Notes: a model not told the origin generated them from the sequence alone. Shown: positions 21,946 to 30,737, counted from the stretch's first letter. The stretch is 64,000 bases of DNA from Burkholderiales bacterium (GCA_016213325.1 JACRAY010000009.1:124001-188000), one strand, 5' to 3'. Program-made: numbers and translations.

Positions 21946-22512
21946 ATGGACGCCCACCTGACCGAAGAAACCATCGCCAGCGAGGAGATCCTGCGCGGCA
22001 GCTTCCTGCGCGCGGTGCGCGACACCGTGAAGCTGCCCGATGGCGCGCTCACCACCCGCGAATACATCCTGCACCCCGGCGCCGTGATGGTGATCCCGCT
22101 GCTGGACGACGGCCGCATCGTGCTGGAGCGGCAGTACCGGCACCCGGTCAAGGCGGTGCTGGTCGAGTTCCCGGCGGGCAAGCTGGATGCAGGCGAGGGC
22201 GAACTGGCCTGTGCCCAGCGCGAACTGCTGGAGGAAACCGGCTACACGGCCCGCGAGTGGGCGCGCGCGGGGGCGCTGAACCTCGCGGTCGGCTATTCCG
22301 ACGAAATCATCCACGTGTGGTTCGCGCGCGGGCTCACGCTCACGCAGCCCCAACTGGACGAAGGCGAGTTCGTCGAGGTCATCACCGCCGATCCCGGCGA
22401 CTTCCTTGCCTGGTGCCGCGACGGGCAAGTGCGCGACGCCAAGACGCTGGCAGGCGCGCTCTGGCTGCAGAATGTGCTGTCGGGAGCTTGGGATCTGGAC
22501 TGGCGCCCATAA
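21946..22512 (+). CDS. NUDIX hydrolase, ADP-ribose pyrophosphatase-like
   Basis: A 188-residue NUDIX protein. The Nudix box is visible as G-K-L-D-AGEGE-LACAQRELLEETGY (about residues 78–100), with the EEXG metal ligands intact. The N-terminal strand region with REYILHPGAVMVIPLL resembles NudF/ADP-ribose diphosphatases, which split ADP-ribose into AMP and ribose-5-phosphate. Substrate is inferred from family resemblance only. The ATG at 21946 is preferred because relatives begin near MDAHLTE; an in-frame ATG at 21928 would overlap the DUF2818 gene. Confidence 0.85.
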   Translation: MDAHLTEETIASEEILRGSFLRAVRDTVKLPDGALTTREYILHPGAVMVIPLLDDGRIVLERQYRHPVKAVLVEFPAGKLDAGEGELACAQRELLEETGYTAREWARAGALNLAVGYSDEIIHVWFARGLTLTQPQLDEGEFVEVITADPGDFLAWCRDGQVRDAKTLAGALWLQNVLSGAWDLDWRP

Positions 22513-22513
22513 T
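22508..22513 (+). promoter_or_regulatory. Candidate -10 box (CATAAT), 8 nt before the DUF1178 gene
   Basis: CATAAT overlaps the end of the NUDIX gene and is followed 8 nt later by the ATG at 22522. That spacing would place the transcription start at or next to the start codon. No Shine–Dalgarno sequence is present in between. It is one of the recurring TA-boxes described in the findings. Confidence 0.4.
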
Positions 22514-22521
22514 TGGGGTAG

Positions 22522-22950
22522 ATGAAGGTCCTCAACCTCCACTGCCGCCAGGACCATGCCTTCGAAGGCTGGTTCGCCTCGGAAGAAGATTTCCAGGGGC
22601 AGCTGGCGCGCGGGCTGGTGGAGTGCCCGATGTGCGGCGACGCCGAAGTCACCAAGCTGCCGACGGCGCCGCGCCTGAACCTGGGCGCGAAGCCGCAGCA
22701 GCAGCAGGAAGTGATGGCCGCGCCCGATGCCAACCTCCAGCGCGAATGGCTCCAGGTGATGCGGCGCCTGGTGGCGCAGTCCGAAGACGTCGGCGAGCGC
22801 TTCGCCGAGGAGGCGCGGCGCATCCATTACGGCGAAGTCGAGGAGCGCGCGATCCGCGGGCAGGCGAGCGCCGAGCAGACGCGCGAACTGCTGGAAGAAG
22901 GCATCAGCGTGATGCCCGTGCCCATTGCGTTGAAAGAGCCGCTGCAGTAG
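22522..22950 (+). CDS. DUF1178 family protein
   Basis: A 142-residue soluble protein of the DUF1178 family. It begins MKVLNLHC and has the family's short zinc-ribbon-like motif CPMCGDAEVTKLPTAPRLN near residue 34, following an earlier Cys/His pair (LHCRQDHAFEGWF). A helical Gln/Arg/Glu-rich C-terminal half includes YGEVEERAIRGQAS. Function is unknown. Metal binding is only suggested by the Cys residues. It is 9 bp after the NUDIX gene. Confidence 0.85.
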   Translation: MKVLNLHCRQDHAFEGWFASEEDFQGQLARGLVECPMCGDAEVTKLPTAPRLNLGAKPQQQQEVMAAPDANLQREWLQVMRRLVAQSEDVGERFAEEARRIHYGEVEERAIRGQASAEQTRELLEEGISVMPVPIALKEPLQ

Positions 22951-22954
22951 GGAA

Positions 22955-23114
22955 GCGGACAGCCGGAACGCAGAAGGCGCAGAAGTTGCGCAGAAGGCGC
23001 AGAAGAAAAACCAGAAGGAAATTTTCTTGAATTTCCTTTTGCGCCTTCTGCGTAGTTTCTGCGTCTCCTGCGTTCCGGCTGTCCGTATTCGGCTGTCCGT
23101 ATTCGGCTGTCCGC
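22955..23114. repeat. Long palindromic repeat family D, copy 2, with tandem 14-bp units
   Basis: Perfect 18-bp terminal inverted repeats lie at 22956–22973 (CGGACAGCCGGAACGCAG) and 23068–23085. The arms carry GCAGAAGGC units, and an inner AAGGAAATT/AATTTCCTT stem lies at the centre. On the right side the unit CGGCTGTCCGTATT is repeated in tandem at 23076–23089, 23090–23103 and partly at 23104–23113. The whole fills the space between the DUF1178 gene and the convergent exporter gene. It shares the GAACGCAGAAG core with 8582–8687. Confidence 0.75.
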
Positions 23115-23124
23115 TCCCTGCCCC

Positions 23125-24906
23125 TCAAACCATGAACTGCAACCCCGCCAGCCGCGCATAGACCCCACCGCGCGCCACCAGCTCGTCGTGCGTGCCCACC
23201 TCGACCACCCGCCCGTGGTCCAGCACCACGATGCGGTCGGCCTTCTGCACCGTCGCCAGCCGGTGCGCGATCACCAGCGTCGTGCGGTCGCGCATCGCCG
23301 ACTCCAGCGCGGCCTGCACCATGCGTTCGCTCTCCGCGTCCAGCGCGCTGGTGGCCTCGTCCAGCAGCAGCAGCGGAGGGTTCTTCAGCATGGCGCGCGC
23401 GATCGCGATGCGCTGCCGCTGCCCGCCCGACAGCCGCACCCCGCGCTCGCCCAGGAAAGTCGCGTAGCCCTCGGGCAGCGCCGTGATGAAGTCGTGCGCG
23501 AAGGCAGCCCGCGCCGCAGCCACCACTTCATCGTCGCTCGCCTTCGGCCGCCCATAGCGGATGTTCTCCAGAGCGCTGGTCGAGAACACCACGGGTTCCT
23601 GCGCCACCAGCCCGATGCGCCCGCGCAGGTCGTGCAGCGCCAGCTCGCGCGTGGCCATGCCATCCAGTTCGATCGCGCCCTTGGCCGGGTCGTAGAAGCG
23701 CAGCAGCAACTGGAACACCGTGCTCTTGCCGGCGCCGCTGGGGCCGACCAGCGCCACCGTCTCGCCCGGCGCCACGTGCAGGTCGAAGTCCGCCAGTGCG
23801 GCCGTCGCCGGCCGCGAAGGGTAGTGGAAGGTGACGCCCGCGAAGCGCACCATGCTGCCGCTGCCCGCTGCAGGCAGCGCCTTCGGCTGCGGCGGCGAAC
23901 CCACGGGCGAGCGCGCATCCAGCAGCTCCATCAGCCGCTCGGTGGCACCGGCGGCGCGCAGCAGGTCGCCGTACACCTCGCCGAGGATCGCCACGGCTCC
24001 CGCGAAGATCACCACGTAGAGCGTCGCCTGCCCGAGCTGCCCGGGCGAGATGTCGCCCTTCAGCACCGCCTGCGTGCCCTGGTACAGGCCCCAAAGCATC
24101 AGCGCCGCATTGGCGATGATGACGAAAGCCACGAGCGCGGCGCGGGCCTTCGTGCGCCGAACACCGGTGCGGAAGGCGTTCTCGGTGGCCGACTCGAAGC
24201 GCGCGGCCTCGCGCGGCTCCGCCGTGTAGCTCTGTACGACGGGAATGGCGTTCAGCACTTCGGCGGCGATCGCGCTCGAGTCGGCCACCCGGTCCTGGCT
24301 GGCCCGCGACAGGCGCCGCACGCGCCGCCCGAACCATGCGGCAGGCAGCACGACCAGCAGCACCACCAGCAGCACCAGCGACATCACGTACGGGTGCGTG
24401 ATCACCAGCATCGCCAGCGCGCCGATTCCCATCACCACGTTGCGCAGGCCCAGCGAGAAGGAAGACCCGACGACGGTCTGCACCAGCGTGGTGTCGGTGG
24501 TCAGGCGCGACAGCACTTCGCCGGTCTGCGTGGTCTCGAAGAACTCGGGGCTTTGCTCCAGCACGTGGGCATAGACCGCGTCACGCAGGTCGGCCGTCAC
24601 GCGCTCGCCGAGCCAGCTCACCATGTAGAAGCGCGCTGCGGAGAACAGGCCCAGCGCCACCGCCACCGCGAACAGCGCCAGGAAGTGTCCGCGGATCTCC
24701 AGGATGCGCTCGCCCCGGCCCACGGTGGAGAGCGTTCCGTCGATCATGTGGCGCAGCGCGACCGGGAAGACCAGTGTCGCGGCCGCCGCCAGCACCAGGA
24801 ACACCACGGCCAGCGCGATGCGGCCCGCGTAGGGCCGGATGAAGGGCGCGAGCCCCGTGAGCGAACGGGGTGAACCCGTGGCAGGCAAGGCGGCGGGAGT
24901 CCCCAT
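23125..24906 (-). CDS. MsbA-like ABC exporter (fused permease–ATPase)
   Basis: A 593-residue half-transporter that should work as a homodimer in the inner membrane. Six transmembrane helices occupy about residues 20–320. The nucleotide-binding domain has Walker A GPSGAGKST, a Q-loop (VAQEPVVFS), signature LSGGQRQRIAIARAML, Walker B LLLLDEATSALD and the switch His in VIAHRLATV. Lipid A or drug export is typical for this subfamily, but the substrate is unknown. The start codon is divergent from the oxidase gene, 43 bp away. A TACACT box lies 7 nt upstream of the ATG. Confidence 0.9.
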   Translation of the reverse strand: MGTPAALPATGSPRSLTGLAPFIRPYAGRIALAVVFLVLAAAATLVFPVALRHMIDGTLSTVGRGERILEIRGHFLALFAVAVALGLFSAARFYMVSWLGERVTADLRDAVYAHVLEQSPEFFETTQTGEVLSRLTTDTTLVQTVVGSSFSLGLRNVVMGIGALAMLVITHPYVMSLVLLVVLLVVLPAAWFGRRVRRLSRASQDRVADSSAIAAEVLNAIPVVQSYTAEPREAARFESATENAFRTGVRRTKARAALVAFVIIANAALMLWGLYQGTQAVLKGDISPGQLGQATLYVVIFAGAVAILGEVYGDLLRAAGATERLMELLDARSPVGSPPQPKALPAAGSGSMVRFAGVTFHYPSRPATAALADFDLHVAPGETVALVGPSGAGKSTVFQLLLRFYDPAKGAIELDGMATRELALHDLRGRIGLVAQEPVVFSTSALENIRYGRPKASDDEVVAAARAAFAHDFITALPEGYATFLGERGVRLSGGQRQRIAIARAMLKNPPLLLLDEATSALDAESERMVQAALESAMRDRTTLVIAHRLATVQKADRIVVLDHGRVVEVGTHDELVARGGVYARLAGLQFMV

Positions 24907-24913
24907 GCGTCCG

Positions 24914-24919
24914 AGTGTA
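24914..24919 (-). promoter_or_regulatory. Candidate -10 box (TACACT) of the ABC exporter gene
   Basis: Read on the minus strand, TACACT is followed by 7 nt (CGGACGC) and then the ATG ending at 24906. There is no Shine–Dalgarno. It faces the TATAGT box of the divergent oxidase gene, and both boxes lie within 43 bp between the two start codons. Confidence 0.4.
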
Positions 24920-24937
24920 CCGATAGCGCCGCTTGGC

Positions 24938-24943
24938 TATAGT
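24938..24943 (+). promoter_or_regulatory. Candidate -10 box (TATAGT) of the multicopper oxidase gene
   Basis: TATAGT lies 6 nt before the ATG at 24950, with no ribosome site in the GCGCCC between them. The geometry is that of a leaderless transcript. The -35 region is poor (GTGTAC at a 17-bp spacer). Confidence 0.45.
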
Positions 24944-24949
24944 GCGCCC

Positions 24950-26362
24950 ATGGGACCGCATTCCGTTTCGCGCCGTGACTTCGTCGCGACCTTGCCCATG
25001 TTGCTGGCGGGTTGCGCCCTGCGGACGCCGGCTGCCGCGACGCGCGAATTCCAGCTGGACGCCGCACCGGCCGTCCTGGCGGTGGATCCGCAGGCCCGGG
25101 CGGTGCCGGCCTGGGCCTTTGGCGGCTCGGTCCCGGGGCCGCTGCTGCGCGCGCGCCAGGGCGAACGCCTGCGCGTCGTGCTGCGCAACGCCTTGCCGCA
25201 AGCGACCACCGTGCACTGGCACGGCGTGCGCGTGCCGAACGCGATGGACGGAGTGCCGCACCTCACGCAGCCGCCGGTGCCGCCCGGCGGCGACTTCCGC
25301 TACGAGTTCCAGCTGCCGGACGCGGGCACGTACTGGTACCACTCGCACCTGCAAAGCGCAGAACAGGTCGAGCGCGGCCTCTACGGCGTGCTGGTCGTGG
25401 AAGAGCGCGAGCCGCCCGCGGTGGACCGCGACCTCGCGTGGGTGCTGGACGACTGGCGCTTGACGCCAGAGGGCCGCATTGCCGAAGGCTTCCTCGCCGC
25501 GCACGACGTGTCGCATGCCGGGCGCATCGGCAACGTCGTCACGCTCAACGGCAGCGGCGAGCCGCCCGACCTGGTGCTGCGCCGGGGTGAACGCGTGCGG
25601 CTGCGGCTGCTCAACGCGGCCAACGGGCGCATCTTCGGCCTGCAGTTCGAAGGCCATGCGCCGCGCATCATTGCGCTCGATGGCCAGCCGGTCGCGCCGC
25701 ACGAGCCGGCCCGGGGACGCGTGGTGCTGGGCCCCGGCATGCGCTGCGATCTCGTGCTCGACGCCACGGCGGCTGCCGGCCGCCGGTATGCGGTGCGCGA
25801 CACCTTCTACCGCGCACAGTCGTACGACCTCGTTCACATCGCGTATCCGGACGCGCCGCTGCGCGAACGGCCGCCGGACGCCCTGCCGCCGTTGGCGGCG
25901 AACCCGCTACCCGAGCCCGACCTTGCGCGTGCCATCCGCCACGAGATCGTGTTCGAAGGCGGCATGATGGGCGGGATGCACCGGGCGCTGCTCGATGGAA
26001 GTCCACGCGACTTCGGGTCCCTGCTGCGCCAGGGCAAGGCGTGGGCCGTCAACGGTGTCGTCGCATCCGGCCACGGGATGGCGCCGCTCCTCACGCTGCC
26101 AAGAGGCGGCTCGGTCGTGCTGGCGATGCGCAACGACACGCGATGGCACCACCCGATCCACCTGCATGGCCATACGTTCCGCGTGCTCACGCGCGGCGGG
26201 CGTGCGACGACGCACCGCGAATGGCAGGACACCGTGCTGATGGAGCCGATGGAGCGCGTCGAGATCGCGTTCGTCGCCGACAACCCGGGCGACTGGATGT
26301 TCCATTGCCACATCCTCGAGCACCAGGAGGGCGGGATGATGGCGGTGGTGCGGGTGCTGTAA
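24950..26362 (+). CDS. Multicopper oxidase, exported
   Basis: A 470-residue periplasmic oxidase with three cupredoxin domains. All copper motifs are visible: HWHG and HSHLQ in domain 1 (about residues 86–132), and HPIHLHGH and HCHILEHQEGGM in domain 3 (about residues 400–465), the last giving a type-1 site with Met. The N terminus SRRDFVATLPMLLAGC looks like a twin-arginine signal with a lipobox Cys, so it may be a Tat-exported lipoprotein. Related proteins oxidise Cu(I), Mn(II) or phenols. The substrate here is unknown. No copper regulators or copA-like partners are adjacent. Confidence 0.88.
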   Translation: MGPHSVSRRDFVATLPMLLAGCALRTPAAATREFQLDAAPAVLAVDPQARAVPAWAFGGSVPGPLLRARQGERLRVVLRNALPQATTVHWHGVRVPNAMDGVPHLTQPPVPPGGDFRYEFQLPDAGTYWYHSHLQSAEQVERGLYGVLVVEEREPPAVDRDLAWVLDDWRLTPEGRIAEGFLAAHDVSHAGRIGNVVTLNGSGEPPDLVLRRGERVRLRLLNAANGRIFGLQFEGHAPRIIALDGQPVAPHEPARGRVVLGPGMRCDLVLDATAAAGRRYAVRDTFYRAQSYDLVHIAYPDAPLRERPPDALPPLAANPLPEPDLARAIRHEIVFEGGMMGGMHRALLDGSPRDFGSLLRQGKAWAVNGVVASGHGMAPLLTLPRGGSVVLAMRNDTRWHHPIHLHGHTFRVLTRGGRATTHREWQDTVLMEPMERVEIAFVADNPGDWMFHCHILEHQEGGMMAVVRVL

Positions 26363-26403
26363 CGGCCAGGCACGAAATTGGGGGCACGGCATACACCTGG
26401 CTC

Positions 26404-27453
26404 CTAGAGCCGCAACCTGTGCGCATACCCCGTCATTTCCAGGTACCCCCGCCCCACCTTCCGCCCATTGCTCGTGTACAGGTCCGACAACCCTTCCCAG
26501 TAGATCGCACCGGTGGACGCGCGGCTGTCGAGCTCCTGGTTGTCGATCACGGCCTTCACCGTGTAGAAATCCGCCGGCGTGCGCACGATCCATTCCACCG
26601 GGTAGCGCGCGCCCGACACCGGGCTCGTCCAGCGCCGCTGCGGGCTGAACTCGTTTTCGCCGCGCGCCGCCACGTAGTGTTCACCGCGCGCCGTGCGGAA
26701 CGACCCCCCGTCCCACAGCGCCGTCTCGTCGCGGCGCCTGAGGCGAAAAGCGGTGAGCGCGCTGCCGTCCTCCAGGTTCATCCCGATCCAGTCCCAGCCC
26801 ACGGCCTCGGGGTGCAGCAGTTCCTCGCTCCATTCGTGGTCCAGCCAGGCCTGTCCCTGCACCGCGTGGCTGCGTCCCTGCAGTGTGATGCGGCCCAGCG
26901 CCTCCAGCTGCGGCTGGCTGTAGTAGTAGCTCGCCTGCTTCTCTTCCGGCCCCTTGCGCGACAGGCCGTCGCGTCCCTGCAGCAGCACGGGCTGCGTCGG
27001 CTGGAAAGCCAGGTCGATGCTGAAGTCGCTGGCGGCCAGGCGCGCATGGTAGGCGCCGCCGCGGCGCTCCAGCGACCAGTCGCGCAGCTTCAGGCGGGTG
27101 TCGGCTTCTTCCGCCGTCGCTACGCCGAAGCCGGTGCGGGCGATGCGCTGGTCGTGCCACAGCCTGCGTCCTTGCACGTCGGTAATTGCCGCGTGCGCGA
27201 ACACGAGCTGTTTCGCCGCAAAGCGTGAAGCCATGTCGCGCGTGGCGTCCACGCGCGAGCGGAAGAAGGTCACCTGGAAGCCGAACTCGCGACCGCCGCC
27301 CTTGGCATGGCCGGTGACGTACCACCACTCGGTGCGCATGTCCGGGTGCGCGCCGTGGTCGCGCGGGAACACGATCTTCCTCGGCGGCAGCGCGAGTGAG
27401 GGCGTGGCTGTGCCGAAGAGCGGCAGCGCAGCCAGCAGGTCGCGGCGGCGCAT
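26404..27453 (-). CDS. Lipocalin-like AttH/CrtC-family protein, exported
   Basis: A 349-residue protein of the hydroxyneurosporene synthase/AttH superfamily, a double lipocalin fold. The N-terminal RRRDLLAALPLFGTATPSLA looks like a Tat or Sec signal. Family-like features are HPDMRTEWWYVTGH, FGFQVTFFRSR, and the segment with QAWLDHEWSEELL–VGWDWIGMNL. True carotenoid hydratases lie in carotenoid clusters, and none is here. The gene is translationally coupled to the large FtsX permease upstream (overlap TGATG), so it probably acts as the soluble partner of an ABC transporter in the cell envelope. Confidence 0.8.
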   Translation of the reverse strand: MRRRDLLAALPLFGTATPSLALPPRKIVFPRDHGAHPDMRTEWWYVTGHAKGGGREFGFQVTFFRSRVDATRDMASRFAAKQLVFAHAAITDVQGRRLWHDQRIARTGFGVATAEEADTRLKLRDWSLERRGGAYHARLAASDFSIDLAFQPTQPVLLQGRDGLSRKGPEEKQASYYYSQPQLEALGRITLQGRSHAVQGQAWLDHEWSEELLHPEAVGWDWIGMNLEDGSALTAFRLRRRDETALWDGGSFRTARGEHYVAARGENEFSPQRRWTSPVSGARYPVEWIVRTPADFYTVKAVIDNQELDSRASTGAIYWEGLSDLYTSNGRKVGRGYLEMTGYAHRLRL

Positions 27454-29981
27454 CACCAGTCCTCCTTCACCGCGAGCACGGCATTGCGCGAAGCCGCCGC
27501 GCGGCCTGCCAGCCACGCGGCCAGCGTGCCCGACACGATGACTGCAAAGCCCAGCAGCGCGAGCCGCACCCAAGGCACCAGCAGGTCCATCGTCCAGTGA
27601 AAGCTTTGCGGGTTGACCACGTGCACCAGCACCACGGCCACCGCGAGGCCGAGCGCGATGCCCGCGAGTGTGCCCACCAGCGTCCAGGCGGCGCCTTCGC
27701 CGGCCACCACGCCGAGCACCTGGGCGCGCGTGAGGCCCAGGTGGGCGAGCAGGCCGAACTCCTTGCGCCGCGCCAATACCTGCGCGCTGAAGCTCGCGGC
27801 CACGCCGAACAAGCCGATGGCGATGGCCACGGCCTGCAGCCAGTAAGTGACGGCGAAGCTGCGGTCGAAGATGCGCAGCGATGCCGCGCGCAACTCCGAT
27901 GCGGAGGCCAGGTCGATCACGTCGCGCCCGAGCGAAATGCGCGCCGCTGCCGCGCGGATGGCCTGCTGCACCTGCGCCGCATCGGCATTCGGTGCCAGCC
28001 AGAGGTGCAGGTCGGTGGCGCGGCGGTCGCCGGTGAGGCGCTGGTAGTCGCGGGCGTCGATCACCACGGCACCGGTCTGGCGCACGTAGTCGCGCCAGAC
28101 ACCGGCCACGAAGAAGCGCGTGCCGGGGGCCAGCACTTGCGCCAGCACCGGCAGTTCATGGCCGGGCCGCGCGCCGTACAGGTCGACCACGGCCTCGCTC
28201 ACGTAGACGGCCACCTGCCCGGCGGGCACGGGCAGCGGACCTTCGACCAGCGGCATGGCCGTGGGGTCCTCCACCGGCCGTGCAATCAGCGTGACGGTGG
28301 GCCGCGCGGGGTCGAACAGCAAGGCGCGCCAGCGCTGCGCGCTCACCTTGCGAACGCCCGGCAGCGCCGCCACCGACTCGACGAAGGCGGCCGGCAGGAA
28401 AGCCGTCTCCGCCGCGGCGCTGGAGCCGGCCGTGCGCACATACAGGTCGGCCGGCAGCACGCGGTCCAGCCATTGCGCCACCGACTCGCGAAAGCTCGCC
28501 ACCATAACGGTGAGCGCCACCGCAAGGCTGAGTGCCGCCACCACGCCGCTGACCGCCACCGCCGCGCTCTCGCGCACGCGGCGCGCGCGCTCCACGGCCA
28601 GCAAGGGCAACAAGTGGTGCGCAACAGCGGGTGCGATGCGGTCGTACAGCAGCGCCACGGCCCACGGCAGCGCCGCGATGCCGCCCACCAGCAGGCAACC
28701 CACCGAGAGATAGGCGGCCAGCGGCACGCCGGCCACCGGCGGCAGCAGGGCGAGACCGGCACCGGCTGCGACCAGCAACAATGCCCACGGGTCACCGCGC
28801 GTCGCGTGCAGGGCCGGACCCAGCCCCTTCAGTGTCTGCGCCGGCGGCAGGCGCTCGGCCATGCGGGCCGGCAACCACGCACCGGCGATGGCCGCTGCCA
28901 CACCCAGCGTGAAGTACCCGAGCGAAGCCGCCGTGCTCCAGTGCAACTGCGGCGCTATGCCGGGGAAGTAGCCGCCGCCGAGGTCGCCGCCCAGCCACTG
29001 CAACCCGGCTCCAGCGAGCGCCGTGCCCAGCGCGATACCGGCTGCACTGCCCACGGCGCCCAGCAGCGCCGACTCGGCCAGCACGATGGCGCGGCGCTGC
29101 GCAGCGGTGAGCCCCAGCACGGCGAGCAGCGCGAACTGCTGCGCGCGCCGGGCCACGCTCAGCGCGAGCACCGAGAACACGAGGAATGCGCCGGTGAACA
29201 GCGCGACCAGCGCCAGCACGGTCAGGTTCACGCGGTACGCGCGAGAGAGCTCGCCGGCCCGGCGTTCCGCATCGCCAGGTTCGGCGGCGACCACCGATGC
29301 CGGCAGGGCGAGCGAGCGCACGAAGCGCTGCGCATCCGCGCCGGGCTTCAACCGCACGTCGATGCGCGTGAGCTCGCCGAGGCGTCGGAAAACCTCCTGC
29401 GCGGCGGCAATGTCCATCACCGCAAGCGGCCCGCCGACAGCGGCCACGGTGCCGGCCACGCGCAACTCGCGCGGCTGCAAGCCGGCCTGCATGGCGATCG
29501 AAGGGCCGAACAGCCGCTGCGCGGCGGCGTTGAGGAACACCGTATCCGGCGCCAGCACCGCCAGCCGGTCGCTGTCGGCGCCGGGCACCGGGAGCATGGC
29601 GGGTGCAATGGCTGCGACGGTGAGCGCATCGATGCCCATCACCCGTATGGGCCTGCGCGTGCCGTTGCGGTCGAAGGCCGCTGTCTGCAGTTCCAGCACC
29701 GGGCCGGCCAGTGCCACGTCGGGGTGCGCCGCCACCTTCTCGAACAGCGTTTCGTCGAAGCCACCCTGCGCAGCGCGCAGCTCGATGTCGGGTTGCCCGC
29801 CCGTCGCGCGCACCGCGCTGGCAAACTCGCCCAGCGCCGAGGCGTTGATCAGGTGCACCGACCACGCCAGCGCCACGCCCAGCATCACGGCGGCCACGGC
29901 CACCGCGCTGCGCCACGGGTGGTGGCGCAGTTCCTGCCAGGAGAACGTGCCGAGCAGCGCGAGCATGGCCGCATTCTGCAT
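27453..29981 (-). CDS. FtsX-like ABC transporter permease (large, two-unit)
   Basis: An 842-residue inner-membrane permease of the MacB/LolC/FtsX type. It has an N-terminal helix (about residues 20–42), a large periplasmic domain, a first FtsX helix bundle near residues 245–400, another periplasmic domain, and a second bundle ending with the C-terminal KEDW. Such duplicated permeases work with a LolD-like ATPase, and the one at 32215–32865 is the obvious candidate. The pair is normally contiguous but is separated here by about 2.2 kb. Start at 29981 (MQNAAM) or at a second ATG at 29966. The AttH gene overlaps its stop. Confidence 0.85.
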   Translation of the reverse strand: MQNAAMLALLGTFSWQELRHHPWRSAVAVAAVMLGVALAWSVHLINASALGEFASAVRATGGQPDIELRAAQGGFDETLFEKVAAHPDVALAGPVLELQTAAFDRNGTRRPIRVMGIDALTVAAIAPAMLPVPGADSDRLAVLAPDTVFLNAAAQRLFGPSIAMQAGLQPRELRVAGTVAAVGGPLAVMDIAAAQEVFRRLGELTRIDVRLKPGADAQRFVRSLALPASVVAAEPGDAERRAGELSRAYRVNLTVLALVALFTGAFLVFSVLALSVARRAQQFALLAVLGLTAAQRRAIVLAESALLGAVGSAAGIALGTALAGAGLQWLGGDLGGGYFPGIAPQLHWSTAASLGYFTLGVAAAIAGAWLPARMAERLPPAQTLKGLGPALHATRGDPWALLLVAAGAGLALLPPVAGVPLAAYLSVGCLLVGGIAALPWAVALLYDRIAPAVAHHLLPLLAVERARRVRESAAVAVSGVVAALSLAVALTVMVASFRESVAQWLDRVLPADLYVRTAGSSAAAETAFLPAAFVESVAALPGVRKVSAQRWRALLFDPARPTVTLIARPVEDPTAMPLVEGPLPVPAGQVAVYVSEAVVDLYGARPGHELPVLAQVLAPGTRFFVAGVWRDYVRQTGAVVIDARDYQRLTGDRRATDLHLWLAPNADAAQVQQAIRAAAARISLGRDVIDLASASELRAASLRIFDRSFAVTYWLQAVAIAIGLFGVAASFSAQVLARRKEFGLLAHLGLTRAQVLGVVAGEGAAWTLVGTLAGIALGLAVAVVLVHVVNPQSFHWTMDLLVPWVRLALLGFAVIVSGTLAAWLAGRAAASRNAVLAVKEDW

Positions 29982-29993
29982 GCAGCCAGGCGG

Positions 29994-29999
29994 TATGCT
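29994..29999 (+). promoter_or_regulatory. Candidate -10 box (TATGCT) of the GNAT gene
   Basis: TATGCT lies 6 nt upstream of the ATG at 30006, with no Shine–Dalgarno between. It is located in the 24-bp gap between two divergent start codons. Confidence 0.4.
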
Positions 30000-30005
30000 T
30001 GCCCG

Positions 30006-30737
30006 ATGGACGACGTCGAAAGCCTGGAGCGCGCCACCATCGCCGCCGTGCCGCCCCGTGCGCAGGAAGAGATGGCGGGCTGGCTGCTGGCGCTGGACAC
30101 CGGCACCGTGGGCCGCGCGCGCAGCGCGGTGCCGCTGCGCCACGAACCGGCGGTTGCGGGCATGCCGCGCCTGATCGAGGCACGCTATCGCGCGCACGGC
30201 CTGCCGCCCGAATTCCGCGTGGCGCGCCTCGACTGCTTTCGCGGCCTGCAGCAGGAACTGGCGGCGATGGGGTACTCCGCCTGCAAGCCGACGCTGGTGC
30301 AGGTTTCGGCCATCGACCGTTTCACCGCATTCAGGAGCCATGCGCAGGTGACGGTGGCCGCCGACCCGCCCGACGGCTGGTCCGGCGTGTTCCTGGGCGA
30401 GGGTTTCGACCCCGTCGATGGGGCCAGCCGCATGGGCATCCTGCGGCGCTCGAGAGATTCGGTCTATGCGGCGGTGCGCATCGACGGCCAGGTCCGTGCC
30501 GTCGGCACCGCGTGCTTCAGCCACGGCTGGTGCGGCATCCACGGCATGCGCACGCTGCCGTCGCACCGCGGGCAGGGCCTGGCGTCGGGCATCCTCGCGG
30601 CCTTCGCCCGCGAAGCCGCGTCACGCGGCGTCGCACGCGCTTACCTGCAGGTCGAAGAGGGCAACGAAGGCGCGCAGTCGCTGTACCGCCAGGGCGGCTT
30701 TGCGACTGCGTGGACCTACGAGTACTGGAAGGCCTGA
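30006..30737 (+). CDS. GNAT family N-acetyltransferase
   Basis: A 243-residue protein. The C-terminal half has the GNAT acetyl-CoA motif: HGMRTLPSHRGQGLASGILAAFAREA (about residues 180–205, with the R/QxxGxG/A loop) and YLQVEEGNEGAQSLYRQGGF. The N-terminal half, with GLPPEFRVARLD and an aromatic-rich region, has a fold seen in double-GNAT proteins. The acceptor molecule is unknown. It is divergent from the FtsX permease by 24 bp and its stop is 4 bp from the convergent hemerythrin gene. Confidence 0.85.
   Translation: MDDVESLERATIAAVPPRAQEEMAGWLLALDTGTVGRARSAVPLRHEPAVAGMPRLIEARYRAHGLPPEFRVARLDCFRGLQQELAAMGYSACKPTLVQVSAIDRFTAFRSHAQVTVAADPPDGWSGVFLGEGFDPVDGASRMGILRRSRDSVYAAVRIDGQVRAVGTACFSHGWCGIHGMRTLPSHRGQGLASGILAAFAREAASRGVARAYLQVEEGNEGAQSLYRQGGFATAWTYEYWKA

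Noticed and set aside
23076..23113. Tandem 14-bp units as a CRISPR remnant
   Set aside because: Units are directly adjacent with no spacers and form part of a palindrome. No cas genes are near.
26404..27453. Carotenoid 1,2-hydratase (CrtC)
   Set aside because: The fold fits, but no carotenoid genes are nearby, while the coupled FtsX permease points to an AttH-type envelope role.
27396..30005. Plus-strand open frame running through the AttH and FtsX region into the GNAT gene
   Set aside because: Only the last 243 codons, from ATG 30006, look like a protein. The upstream part is a shadow of the minus-strand genes.
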